From: Polyangiaceae bacterium | GTDB taxonomy: Bacteria; Myxococcota_A; Polyangia; Polyangiales; Polyangiaceae | DNA: 64,000 nt | Reading direction: 5' to 3' | Assembly (NCBI GenBank): GCA_016712345.1 | Contig: JADJRH010000011.1 | Span: forward strand, 1,240,001 to 1,304,000 | Part shown: in pieces, positions 44,392 through 53,284 of the stretch | How the letters are laid out: each line of letters starts with the position of its first letter | Position numbering within the stretch: position 1 is the first letter of the stretch | Notes under the pieces: generated by a model | Told to the model about the DNA's origin: nothing | Seen by the model: only the letters and a program-made list of their open reading frames with translations | Databases searched by the model: none | Position numbers and translations under genes: made by a program

Positions 44392-45306
44392 TCATTTTTT
44401 GCGATCTTTCATTGCGGTAAAGTACGCCAATAGATCGTTCAAATCGCCTTCTTTCAGAAATGGATGGGCCGGCATATTCCCATAGCGAAACGTTGCCGGG
44501 TCTAAAATGTACGCTTTAATTTGGTCGGCGGGCCGATACTCCACAATGCTCTGGGGCACATTCAGATCGGGCCCAACACGCCCCCCTTCCCGGTTGATCG
44601 CATGGCAGTGTACACATTGCTCGCGGAATGTCGCAAACCCCCGTTGCGCCGGACTGCCGGGCGCTTCACCCGTTGGCACGGTGTGGGGGTACAGATCTTC
44701 AAATCGGGCAATTTCAATAGAAGCCAGTTGCCACGGCCGCGGATGCGTTTCCAAACTCTGTTGCTGCTTTTCACTCCATACCAGATAAAACGGCCCCGGA
44801 TTGGCGCGCTGCGGACCGATCAGCTCCCAACCCGGCACTTCCGCGTCGGCAAACGCCAAATAAGCGCCGCGCTCAAACACCTTGTTTCCTCGCATTGGAA
44901 CGGTGTACCCATCGGCCGCTTTCAAAACGTACTCTTCGTTTTCAAGCGCCTGCGACTGCTCGGAGAAACCCAGACGCACCACGTCGGAAAGGGGCAACGC
45001 CAAAAACGTCTTGTCGCGATTGTAATAAGGATCGTAGGCCGAGAAGCGCGTTGGTTTGATGGTGCGAACCATTTCCCCGAGCGTCAGTTGCCTCACCTTT
45101 TTGCCTTGGCGAGCAAAGGTGAGACTCACGGATTCATCCAGCTCCGGCGTTTTGACGGCGGCCGAAGTTGCCACCGTGGGCACCGACGTTACCGGCGCCA
45201 GGGATGCCGACGAACTTTCCACAGGCTTGTTTTCGGAGCACCCGAGAACCCCCACGAGAAAAACCCAACCCCAGCCAACTTGTTTGCCGCAACCATAAAT
45301 CCGCAT
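44392..45306 (-). CDS. cytochrome c lipoprotein
   Basis: About 304 aa if started at the ATG at 45306 (MRIYGCGKQVG); an ATG at 45327 is also in frame. A signal peptide ends in the lipobox VLGC (LVGVLGCSEN), so the protein is probably a membrane-anchored periplasmic lipoprotein. The central region contains an oxidoreductase-like molybdopterin-free domain of about 120 residues. The C-terminal ~90 residues form a class I cytochrome c with the haem motif CVHCH and a likely axial Met in RYGNMPAHP. It should act in periplasmic electron transfer. The following SIS gene on the same strand offers no obvious functional link. Confidence 0.85.
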   Translation of the reverse strand: MRIYGCGKQVGWGWVFLVGVLGCSENKPVESSSASLAPVTSVPTVATSAAVKTPELDESVSLTFARQGKKVRQLTLGEMVRTIKPTRFSAYDPYYNRDKTFLALPLSDVVRLGFSEQSQALENEEYVLKAADGYTVPMRGNKVFERGAYLAFADAEVPGWELIGPQRANPGPFYLVWSEKQQQSLETHPRPWQLASIEIARFEDLYPHTVPTGEAPGSPAQRGFATFREQCVHCHAINREGGRVGPDLNVPQSIVEYRPADQIKAYILDPATFRYGNMPAHPFLKEGDLNDLLAYFTAMKDRKK

Positions 45307-45437
45307 TGGATTCCGATTATGGGGCACCCCGTACCAATGCGTTAGACTTTGGGTGGGTGCGACGTCTTTTTATTGGATGTGGAATGCGTGCTCGCAAACC
45401 TTGGCGGCGCCCGTTTCAGCAGCGACATGCGTCGACA

Positions 45438-46841
45438 ATGCGGTTGACAATACATTTAGTGCGCACTACCCGGGGGCGCATGAGTTGTCTAGTCGGCGCC
45501 TCGTGCGCGTTTATCTTTTTCTCAACTATCAACTTCGGCGGGACCAACCATTGGGTATATGATCATGGCACCGCCGACCCGAAGAACACCAACAACAGTT
45601 GGTATCTACCCGCCCTGAATCTGCGCTCCACAGTGGCCACCATGGAGCATGACATGGCGGTTGTGTATAACCAGATGGTCGCGCTTAGAAACTCGGGACA
45701 GACGGCGTATGTCATCCCGATCTGGCACAAAAATCTGGCGTTTGACTTGAAAGCCCCAATCGACGGCTTGGCCGACGGGGTATGGGGTAACGTGGTGGAT
45801 CATTCCACCGGGGCGATGCATCCGCAACACCGGGCGAACCTGGAGCAGCTGGTCACCTGGGCTGTTCAGCTCGGGTTTGAGCGCATTGTTGTGCGGTTTT
45901 TCTATAACGGCGACCCCAATCTATGGACCGCGTGGGACAAGGCTGCCTATCATAATGCGCGCGGTTTCATCTTCGACGCGCGCGAGGCCGCGTGGCATGC
46001 GTTTAACATGGCTTGGGGCAAGCGCGCCTACCCATCGCACCCGGTAATGCTGTTCGACCTTGGAGGTGAGCAGGCGGGCATCAATCAGGGGCAAATGGGC
46101 GCTTTCATTCAAACGCTTTGGTCAGAGTACACATCAAACTTTGGTACGTCGGACACGTTGGGCTTTTCGTTCGCGTGGGCACCCGGCCGGTTCACGACAC
46201 AGCTCGGCTGGTTGTCGAACACAGGTGTATTGCCGGAGCGCTGGGCGTTTGACATCTATGACGGTATGGGTGCGGCGCTTGGTCAAATTCACACCGAAAT
46301 GGGCCCGCTCCGCAATCAGCCCATCGACATTATGGAGACCTATTTCAACGATCCCGGGACAAGCGCTCAAATTGAAACAGCGCTCGACTCGATGCCTCTC
46401 TTGAACGTTGACTCGTTAATGCAGTGGCCTGTCGCCGCTGGAGAAAGCCACTTTACGCCCGCGGCGGTGGCGGCGCAGAACACGAACACCACATTTTCAA
46501 ATTACTTCCAGCTGGTGACGTCGAGTCGCCTGTATGTGACCTCGGATAATGCCGACGTGATGGGTTTTTCGAATCTGACTTGTGGAACCGGCATTGTCCC
46601 GTGCAATGTGGACCTCCACTGGGAAGCGCCGCCGCCTGGGCACTCGGTGGGCATCTACGTTCAGAGTCAGGCCGGGCACGGGCTTGTTGCCTGTCCCGGT
46701 GAGGCGGGCAGTGAACTCTTGGATTGGGTGCATCCGTACTACGATTACGAGTTCAAAGCGTACCACTTTACCAACGGATGCCCTGACCCGGCGTCCGTTG
46801 TGGGACTCACACCGGTGGCCAAAGGGCGCATTCACTTCTGA
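45438..46841 (+). CDS. large secreted or membrane-anchored protein, possible TIM-barrel hydrolase
   Basis: About 467 aa from the ATG at 45438; ATGs at 45384 and 45480 are also possible and none has a convincing ribosome binding site. The N-terminus has a hydrophobic segment (SCLVGASCAFIFFSTINFGG) that fits a signal peptide or anchor. The mature part is rich in Trp and aromatic residues (SNTGVLPERWAFDIYDGMGA, LGFSFAWAPGRF), with alternating strand-helix character as in alpha/beta-barrel glycoside hydrolases. No family motif is certain. The C-terminal 130 residues look like a beta-rich module containing four Cys. It is divergent from the cytochrome gene; 235 bases after it contain no gene. Confidence 0.65.
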   Translation: MRLTIHLVRTTRGRMSCLVGASCAFIFFSTINFGGTNHWVYDHGTADPKNTNNSWYLPALNLRSTVATMEHDMAVVYNQMVALRNSGQTAYVIPIWHKNLAFDLKAPIDGLADGVWGNVVDHSTGAMHPQHRANLEQLVTWAVQLGFERIVVRFFYNGDPNLWTAWDKAAYHNARGFIFDAREAAWHAFNMAWGKRAYPSHPVMLFDLGGEQAGINQGQMGAFIQTLWSEYTSNFGTSDTLGFSFAWAPGRFTTQLGWLSNTGVLPERWAFDIYDGMGAALGQIHTEMGPLRNQPIDIMETYFNDPGTSAQIETALDSMPLLNVDSLMQWPVAAGESHFTPAAVAAQNTNTTFSNYFQLVTSSRLYVTSDNADVMGFSNLTCGTGIVPCNVDLHWEAPPPGHSVGIYVQSQAGHGLVACPGEAGSELLDWVHPYYDYEFKAYHFTNGCPDPASVVGLTPVAKGRIHF

Positions 46842-47076
46842 ACGAGTTACCCAGCATGGGCCCGAGTGCAAAGCCTTGGGCCCTGTGCTTGCAGCGTAGA
46901 GCTGCCATGAGGGGGGCGCCTGCGCGTCGTTTCGCCGAAACCGCCTGGCGGCGAGCAGTCACCCAACCTCCTATCGTAGTTGCGGGGTGAGATGGGTTGA
47001 GGGAGCGAGTGACGAGTGGTGGACTGTGCATGTGTACGCTTGCTGTGTACACATTGGAAAAGAGGCGAAGTGACTG

Positions 47077-48932
47077 CTAGAAAGCCGGGTCTTCTTTGGG
47101 TAGCTCGTCATCGTCGTCGTCGTCTTTGGGAAGGGCGCCTTTGGGGGGAGGGGTGCCTTTGGGCTGTACTGCGGGAGCGGTGGGTGGGCCGCCGATCCAG
47201 TAGAGGTACACATGCTCGTTGATTCGAGCGATGGGGGTGCGGCCTTTGAGCCACTTGTTGCACTTACCGTCAGGTTTGGTGCGTTTGGCAACGAGGGCGT
47301 GGATACCTACCCATGAGCCTGAGGGTGGGTTGGTTGTGCAGTGGAGTGGAGTATAGGGGACTTTGAAGTGGTCAAACTCGATTTTGCGGGTTTCGGTTTG
47401 AACGTCGTAGTAGAGTGGGGAGATTTTGTTGTCTTTCACGAACTTGGCAAAAGCGGCTCGGTCTTGGCCCCAGTCTTCACCGTAAATGCTGATGTTGTGG
47501 GCGTTTTGAGGGGATCCGGCGAGGAAGTTGAAATAGCCGAGGTAGAGTGGTGCGGTGGTGACGGCGCTGACGACGGTGGAGCCGGTGGCGGCCAGCAGGG
47601 TGACTTTGGCAAAGGCGTTTTGAGTGTAGTGTTCCCAGCCAATGGCAAACGCTCGACCTGCCAAAATGGAGGCGAGGGGCATGATGAGCAGGCCGTGGCG
47701 AACTCCCATGTTGAGTTTGGAGGTGAGGAGGAAGAAGAAAAACAGGCCGCCGACGCCGAAAATGACTTTTGTGGGGAGTTGAATTTTTCGCCAGTGGGAC
47801 CCCATTTCACCGGGAGGCGAGTGCGCGCCAAGACAACTCCGAGGAGGAGTAGAAACAGGAGCGAGGGTGGGCTCTTGAGGGTTAGAACGGTGGGGAAGTA
47901 GGCAACGTGACCGCTCGACCGCGGTGTACCCCAGAAAAAGGAAGGGAAGCCACCCTTGTTGAGCGCTCGGACGCAGGCCACGCCAAAGACGTATGTGTAA
48001 GGGACGGGGATGGGTAGAGCCTGGGGTAGATAACCGAGGGGGGTGTTTTTTTCGAGGAGTTGCTGTTTGTACCCTTGGGAAACCTGATATTGCGGTTCTG
48101 TAGCGGCGAGAACTTCTTTGATGGGTAGGAAGGTGCGGTTGAATTTGTAGAGGGCATTCACCGATACCAGCAGGATGGCACCGGTGAGGAGGGCGTGAAG
48201 GGCCGCGCGGCGAAAGCGGGCGGCTCGGGGAATGCCGGCAAATCTGCCAACACCTTTGAATACGGCGACAAAAACGACGACAAAAAAGAGGGGGATGAGG
48301 AGAAGGCCGCTGTGTTTTGTGAGGACGGCGGCGCTCAGCGCGAGCGGCATGAGCAAGAGTCCAAGTTTGCCGCTCTTGCCTGTGATGTAGCGGGCCAGTT
48401 CACCCACGGCGATGGTGGCCATACAGGCCATTGGTCCATCGGTGGTGACATACCGCGTTTGGGCGATAATGGTGGGGTTAAAAGCGACGAGAACGAGGGC
48501 TACCGCAGCTGTTGAAAAGCCAAATGTGGAAAGGCAGAAGAAGAAGATGTACGCGGCGAGGGCAATTCCAAATCCCATGGCGACGCGGCGGGTAGAAAAA
48601 AGCTGTTCGCGCGCTCGTGGGTAGTCTTTTTTGATGTATTCAAGGGCTGTGAGGCCAACGTTGGCGTCTTTCCAGTGCTCCATTTTGTCGAGGCGGGGAT
48701 TGTTGGGATCCCTCCCCACGGCGAGCCCGGTGATCGCATTGCCAAGCGGAGGATGCGCATAGTGCAGTCGGGTGTCTTTTTGCTGCCAAAAGCTGATTCC
48801 GCGAAGGGTGTGGGCCCACTCGTCTTCGGTGGGCGACTCATCGCGGTAGCCGCGCGTCATGAGAACCCACATGGCTCCCAATACGCAGAGGAGAAATGCG
48901 AAACCCGAGAACTTGCGAACCACAGAAACCAC
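47077..48932 (-). CDS. GT-C family membrane glycosyltransferase (PMT/ArnT-like), interrupted by a frameshift
   Basis: Two overlapping frames together encode one protein of about 618 aa. The first runs 48932 to about 47804, the second about 47805 to 47077. The N-terminal part has ESPTEDEWAHTL, the acidic first-loop motif of GT-C enzymes, then HYAHPPLGNAI and a series of membrane helices. The second frame continues with further helices (VIFGVGGLFFFFLL) and a soluble tail ending in an acidic run and KEDPAF. Frame changes at the four C residues at 47800-47803; one extra base there would join RLPVKWG to SHWRKIQLPT. Such enzymes transfer sugars from polyprenyl carriers to proteins or lipids. Whether the break is real or an assembly error is unresolved. 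Confidence 0.8.
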
Positions 48933-49000
48933 CGCGACAACGCCTCCGACGGTTTGGGTAGGCGCCCAACATCGGCGCCATCCCAGTGCAGCACCGTTCT

Positions 49001-49969
49001 TTAAGCGGGCCGGACTTGGCGACGATAGCCCACTCGATGGAGCGCATCGTCGACAACCGCGTCGCGGGCTTTCGGGTCGCCTTCGGCTTCGGGAACCATG
49101 ACCAACCGGTGGGAGAGAACGGCGTGGGCAACACCGCGAATGTCGTCGGGAGTGACGTAGTGGCGACCCGCGATCACGGCGGCGGCTTTGGAGGCTTGAA
49201 CGAGGCCTAGGGTGGCGCGCGGGGATGCGCCGAGCATGACGCGCGCATGCGTGCGGGTGTGAGCGGCAAGGCCCACGGCGTACTCGTAAAGATCGTCTTC
49301 CACGTGGATGCGGCGCGCGACGCTTTGGAGCGTGTGAAGGTCGGGCACGTTGAGTGTGGCGGTGACTTTGGGCGGTTCGGCATTGTGGGTGCGGAGCATG
49401 AGCACTTCGTCTTTGGAGGACGGGTAGCTCAGCGGAACGCGCACGAGAAACCGATCGATCTGCGCTTCTGGAAGGGGGTACGTGCCTTCAAGGTCAATGG
49501 GGTTTTGCGTGGCGAGAACCATGAAGGGCGCGGGCAGTTCAAAGCGGTCACCTTCGATGGTGACTTGGCGCTCTTGCATGGCTTCGAGGAGCGCGGATTG
49601 GGTTTTTGCGGGGGCGCGATTGATTTCGTCGGCGAGGACGATGTTGGCGAAAATGGGGCCGGGCCGAAGGGTGAATGTGCCTTCACGCGGGGAAAGAACG
49701 TAGGTGCCGGTGATGTCGGCGGGGAGAAGATCGGGGGTGAATTGAATGCGGCGCACGCTGGCGCCGAGGCCGGCGGCAAACGCTTTGACGAGCGTTGTTT
49801 TTGCGACGCCGGGAACACCTTCGAGGAGCACGTGACCCTGCGCGAGGAGCGCTGTCAGCATGAGGTCGATGGTGCGCGGGCTGCCGATGTACACCCGTGT
49901 GACTTCGTTTCGAAGGGCGGTGAGGCGCTCTTTCGCGGAAGTGATTTCGTCTGCGTTGGCGGCCAACAT
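49001..49969 (-). CDS. MoxR-type AAA ATPase
   Basis: A 322-aa protein of typical MoxR length. Walker A is GVPGVAKT, Walker B NIVLADEINRAPAKTQSALLEAM, and the sensor region MVLATQNPIDLEGTYPLPEAQIDRF is close to the family consensus. MoxR ATPases act as chaperones that assemble or activate membrane-linked complexes, usually with DUF58 and VWA proteins. Here the neighbour is a DUF4350 protein upstream (80-base gap), while a DUF58 gene lies at 24153. The GT-C gene follows 68 bases downstream on the same strand. Confidence 0.94.
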   Translation of the reverse strand: MLAANADEITSAKERLTALRNEVTRVYIGSPRTIDLMLTALLAQGHVLLEGVPGVAKTTLVKAFAAGLGASVRRIQFTPDLLPADITGTYVLSPREGTFTLRPGPIFANIVLADEINRAPAKTQSALLEAMQERQVTIEGDRFELPAPFMVLATQNPIDLEGTYPLPEAQIDRFLVRVPLSYPSSKDEVLMLRTHNAEPPKVTATLNVPDLHTLQSVARRIHVEDDLYEYAVGLAAHTRTHARVMLGASPRATLGLVQASKAAAVIAGRHYVTPDDIRGVAHAVLSHRLVMVPEAEGDPKARDAVVDDALHRVGYRRQVRPA

Positions 49970-50049
49970 CCGAAAGAAACTCCTTGGTCGGCGAAGCGAG
50001 GGGGACGGTGATAACCGAACCGCGCTCCGAACGCTTTTGCAATTTTTGG

Positions 50050-51417
50050 TTAGGCCAAGAGGGCGTGTTTGGCGCGGTGGGAGCGATCGGCTGCGTCGGC
50101 TTGGCAGAGAGCGATCGCGCTGCGAATGACAGCGTCGGCTTCGATGAGGGATTTGAGGGACACGCGGGGGCGTTGATTGGCGACGACGGCTCCCTCAACG
50201 CGGGTCATTTGATCGAGAACGCGGCGCACGTCTTCAACGACGACGGCGTTGCCGAGGCCGGCGAGCAGGCGCAACAAGATTTCGGGCGAAGGCTCGCCGT
50301 CGAGGCCGAATCGCTGAGCGACGGTTTCGTACAGAGCGCTCTTGAGTTCGAGAAGCACAAGGCCGCGCGCGGAAGTGGGAGCGGCGAGCATGGCAAATCG
50401 TCCGGCGGCACCGCCCTGCGCGATGAGGGGAATGCGGCGCGCGTAACGGGGGAGGGGACTTTTGTAGGTTCGCGCTGCGGCTCGAACGGCCCACACGGCG
50501 GCGCCGACAACCACGAGAAACGCGAGAATCACGTGCATCCACGGGGGAAAACCGCTGTTTCGCGCTTCGGCCAAAGCTTCTGCAAGGCTGGAGAGCGCTG
50601 AGTCAAAGTCTTTGCGAATGGTGTTTTGTCCGCCGAAAGCGCCGCGTTCGTCGAATTTGTTGGCGACGATGTAGAGCTTGCCTTTGCGCAACATGGGGCC
50701 GTCGTCGTCGACGAGGTAGCGCGCCAATCCGGCTGCAAAAGAGCGGTTGCCGGGGTAGCGAATCATTTGGTTCATGACGGCCGATGGGTCGCTCATGGCG
50801 AAGAGGCGGCCTTTGCCAACTTGGCCTGCAACGGCGATCACAACGTCGGGTTCACCGACAGCGCGGATTTGAAGAACGGGGGAGAGATTGGGGTGCAGCA
50901 GACCGGTGGGGTGATTGGTGACGAGCTTCTGAACGTTGGCGACAACCGGGTGCGGGCCGGCGCTTCTTCCGGCGACGATGTCAAGCACCGGTTCGGCAAT
51001 GGCGAGGGCGGGGCGGTTGCGGAGCGTTTGAGCCGGGCGCGCGGGAGGTGATGCGCGTTCAATGTGAAAGCGACGGAGCGTTTCGTTGCCGCGGCCGTAG
51101 TCGTCGATGATGGCGAGGCGGCCGCCGGCTTTCATGAACGCGCTTGTTTCTTCGGCGTCCATGGGTTGCATGGGGTGAAGCGCCAACACGCCGTCTTCGG
51201 GGTGAATTTGTTCCCAGTCGACAACGGCGAGCGGCACCACGCGCGACGCACCGAGTTCACCGCGCGCGATCTCAAGGAGATCCGAACAGCCTTCCCACGA
51301 TGTGTCGTTCACGTCGAAGGCGCCGGCGTGCGCCCGGCCGGGGATGAGTGCGGCCACGAGCGCAACGCAGAAAACGACGAGAAGGCGGGCTGTGCGGTGC
51401 GTCACCGAAAAAGTCAC
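50050..51417 (-). CDS. DUF4350 domain membrane protein
   Basis: About 455 aa from a GTG at 51417, which yields a clean signal peptide (LLVVFCVALVAALIPG, cleavage after AHA). The frame extends to an ATG at 51459, but that would add residues before the signal. The extracytoplasmic part carries DUF4350 features (AFMKAGGRLAIIDDYGRGN), and one central transmembrane helix (MHVILAFLVVVGAAVWAVRAA) precedes a helical cytoplasmic tail. DUF4350 proteins typically accompany MoxR and DUF58. The divergent small gene at 51559 has its predicted promoter overlapping this start region. Confidence 0.85.
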   Translation of the reverse strand: MTFSVTHRTARLLVVFCVALVAALIPGRAHAGAFDVNDTSWEGCSDLLEIARGELGASRVVPLAVVDWEQIHPEDGVLALHPMQPMDAEETSAFMKAGGRLAIIDDYGRGNETLRRFHIERASPPARPAQTLRNRPALAIAEPVLDIVAGRSAGPHPVVANVQKLVTNHPTGLLHPNLSPVLQIRAVGEPDVVIAVAGQVGKGRLFAMSDPSAVMNQMIRYPGNRSFAAGLARYLVDDDGPMLRKGKLYIVANKFDERGAFGGQNTIRKDFDSALSSLAEALAEARNSGFPPWMHVILAFLVVVGAAVWAVRAAARTYKSPLPRYARRIPLIAQGGAAGRFAMLAAPTSARGLVLLELKSALYETVAQRFGLDGEPSPEILLRLLAGLGNAVVVEDVRRVLDQMTRVEGAVVANQRPRVSLKSLIEADAVIRSAIALCQADAADRSHRAKHALLA

Positions 51418-51462
51418 GCGGGGAGCATACCCCGGCCGCACGAAAGAGCTTGATCCCAAAGC

Positions 51463-51490
51463 TTGACCTCGAAATACGCGTTGCTAGAGT
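51463..51490 (+). promoter_or_regulatory. candidate sigma-70 promoter for the 61-aa gene
   Basis: TTGACC (51463-51468) and TAGAGT (51485-51490) are separated by 16 bases, about 70 bases before the ATG at 51559. The match is moderate and was found by eye only. Confidence 0.4.
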
Positions 51491-51558
51491 CGCTAATTAT
51501 AAGGGCCCGAGTCAGCGCCCGAGCCCGGCACAGAGGCACTAAGAGCCCGAGGAATCCC

Positions 51559-51744
51559 ATGTTGCCTCCCTTCATCATCGAACAAATCCGGCAGCGCGAG
51601 CAGCGCGAGCGCGAACGTCGCGAAGAGAGGCAACCTCGTTTGGAGCTGCCAATTGAACGACAGCCTCCGCGGCGTCCTGCAAAAGACCAACAACAGGAAG
51701 AAGACGATCCGAACCGCGGCATCGTGATCGTTGATTTAGGCTAG
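51559..51744 (+). CDS. small charged protein preceding the rpsP operon
   Basis: A 61-aa protein; GAGGAA lies seven bases before the ATG. It begins with MLPPFIIEQIRQREQRER, continues with an Arg/Glu-rich coiled-coil-like stretch and Pro/Arg-rich linker, and ends in EEDDPNRGIVIVDLG, a hydrophobic C-terminal tail. I recognise the general pattern from small uncharacterised myxobacterial proteins, but no function is known. A gap of 81 bases with a promoter separates it from rpsP. Confidence 0.72.
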   Translation: MLPPFIIEQIRQREQRERERREERQPRLELPIERQPPRRPAKDQQQEEDDPNRGIVIVDLG

Positions 51745-51773
51745 TTGACGTTGACCAGGGCGTCGGCTATAGG
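51745..51773 (+). promoter_or_regulatory. candidate promoter of the rpsP operon
   Basis: TTGACG (51745-51750), a 17-base spacer and TATAGG (51768-51773) lie about 50 bases before the rpsP start codon. The hexamers and spacing are close to the sigma-70 consensus, which suits a strongly expressed ribosomal operon. Confidence 0.55.
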
Positions 51774-51825
51774 GTCGCGCCTTCGTTTCAAGGCACGATT
51801 TACTCCCGATTGAGGTTTCACCGGC

Positions 51826-52080
51826 ATGGCCGTTCATATCCGCCTCGCTCGCGCGGGCACCAAGAAGACCCCGTTTTACCGTGTAGTTGTCACCGATCAG
51901 CGGAGCCCGCGCGGTGGTCGTTTCATCGACCGCGTTGGCACGTTCGACCCGCTTCGTCCCGAATTGCGGCTCGACATGGCCAAGGTTGAGCACTGGATCA
52001 AGCGCGGCGCCCTTCCCTCGGCGACCGTGGAGCAATTGCTCAAGCAACAGAAAATCGCAGCTCAAACCGCCGCGGCCTGA
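51826..52080 (+). CDS. rpsP: 30S ribosomal protein S16
   Basis: An 84-aa protein of normal family length beginning MAVHIRLARAGTKKTPFYRV, with DRVGTFDPL and VEHWIKRGALPSATV. S16 binds 16S rRNA and helps 30S assembly. It heads the rpsP-khpA-rimM-trmD order that is common in bacteria, two bases before khpA. Confidence 0.98.
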   Translation: MAVHIRLARAGTKKTPFYRVVVTDQRSPRGGRFIDRVGTFDPLRPELRLDMAKVEHWIKRGALPSATVEQLLKQQKIAAQTAAA

Positions 52081-52082
52081 TC

Positions 52083-52325
52083 ATGCCGTCACCCCTCGCA
52101 GATCTTGTGCACGTGGTGGCGCGGGCGCTTGTGGATCATCCCGAGCGCGTGATCGTTCGCGAAACCGAAGGCGATCGTCATCCGCGGATTGAGCTGCAAG
52201 TCGCTCGTGAAGACATCGGCAAAGTGATCGGCAAAGACGGTCGCACGGCTCAGTCGATTCGCACGTTGCTTCAAGCCGCGGCCAACAAGGCCGGTAAGCG
52301 CGCGTTCCTCGACATCGTCGACTGA
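52083..52325 (+). CDS. khpA: KH domain RNA-binding protein KhpA
   Basis: An 80-aa single KH domain with the RNA-binding loop VIGKDGRTAQSIRTLL (GxxG is GKDG). KhpA (YlqC) proteins are usually encoded between rpsP and rimM and bind RNA as dimers with KhpB. The ATG is two bases after the rpsP stop codon. Confidence 0.95.
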   Translation: MPSPLADLVHVVARALVDHPERVIVRETEGDRHPRIELQVAREDIGKVIGKDGRTAQSIRTLLQAAANKAGKRAFLDIVD

Positions 52326-52429
52326 ACGTCTCGCGCCCGCATCTCCGAGGCGCTTTTTCACGTTTGCGTCACGCTCAGCGCATGGCCCGCGCTGTGCATT
52401 GTGTACACAACGCCGCCCACAAACACTCC

Positions 52430-53146
52430 ATGAAAAGCCGCAACAAGAATCGGGCTTCCGCGTCCACTCCGGCAGCGGGTGAGCGCGCGGAAAAGCGTTC
52501 CACAACCGACTCGCGCGCGGAAAAAAAGCGGCGCTCCAAGGCGAAGCCTGCGGGCGACCAAACGCAGGAGAACGGCGACGAACGCGACATTGTGCCGAGG
52601 CGCGGCGGCGGCGCGAGCGATTCTTTCGTCGATGCCGACGGCAAACGTTGGATCGTTGTCGCGGACATCGCGCGGCCTCACGGAGTGCGCGGTGAACTGC
52701 GGCTTCGCGTCCGAAGCGGTGATCCCACGCTGATCTTGTCGCGTCCCCAAATTCGGCTTCGGGATGCAACAGGGCGCACGCGCGATGCTCACATTGATGC
52801 GGCGCGCCCCGTGGATCGCGCGCTGCTTGTGGAGCTTGAAGGCGTTGTGGATCGCGACGCCGCCGAAGCGTTGCGCGGGGTGGAGGTGCTTGTGCAGCGC
52901 GACCACTTTCCGCCGCTTGAAGAGGGTGAATTTTACGCATGCGACGTGGTGGGAGCGCGTGCTGAACTCACGTCCGGTCAACTCGTGGGGACCGTTGCGG
53001 GCTTGGGCACGTACCCCACGTGTGATGTGTTTTTGATCGACCACGACGGCGTGCGTCTCGAAGTGCCGAATTTGCCGCAATTTGTGGAGTCGATCGACAT
53101 CGCGGCGGGTCTTGTGAAGCTCCACACGATCGAGGGACTGTCATAA
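52430..53146 (+). CDS. rimM: 16S rRNA processing protein RimM with a basic N-terminal extension
   Basis: About 238 aa from the ATG at 52430. The RimM core starts at about residue 70 (VADIARPHGVRGELRLRV), and EGEFYACDVVGARAEL and LPQFVESIDIAAGLV mark the PRC-barrel part. RimM binds S19 and assists 30S head maturation. The first ~68 residues are Lys/Arg/Ser/Glu-rich and probably disordered; most RimM proteins lack such an extension. The gap of 104 bases from khpA could hold a further start, but the listed ATG is the first good one. Confidence 0.93.
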   Translation: MKSRNKNRASASTPAAGERAEKRSTTDSRAEKKRRSKAKPAGDQTQENGDERDIVPRRGGGASDSFVDADGKRWIVVADIARPHGVRGELRLRVRSGDPTLILSRPQIRLRDATGRTRDAHIDAARPVDRALLVELEGVVDRDAAEALRGVEVLVQRDHFPPLEEGEFYACDVVGARAELTSGQLVGTVAGLGTYPTCDVFLIDHDGVRLEVPNLPQFVESIDIAAGLVKLHTIEGLS

Positions 53147-53284
53147 GCGCGGATCGGTCGCGGCGCTTCGCTGCGACGTGTGGCCCATTCGGCGCGCGCA
53201 TCAACGGTGAAGTGTACACAATTGAACGCTGACGAAGATGTGTACGCAAACTGGATCACTCGGACAGCGAATGGAGAGCCGGCG

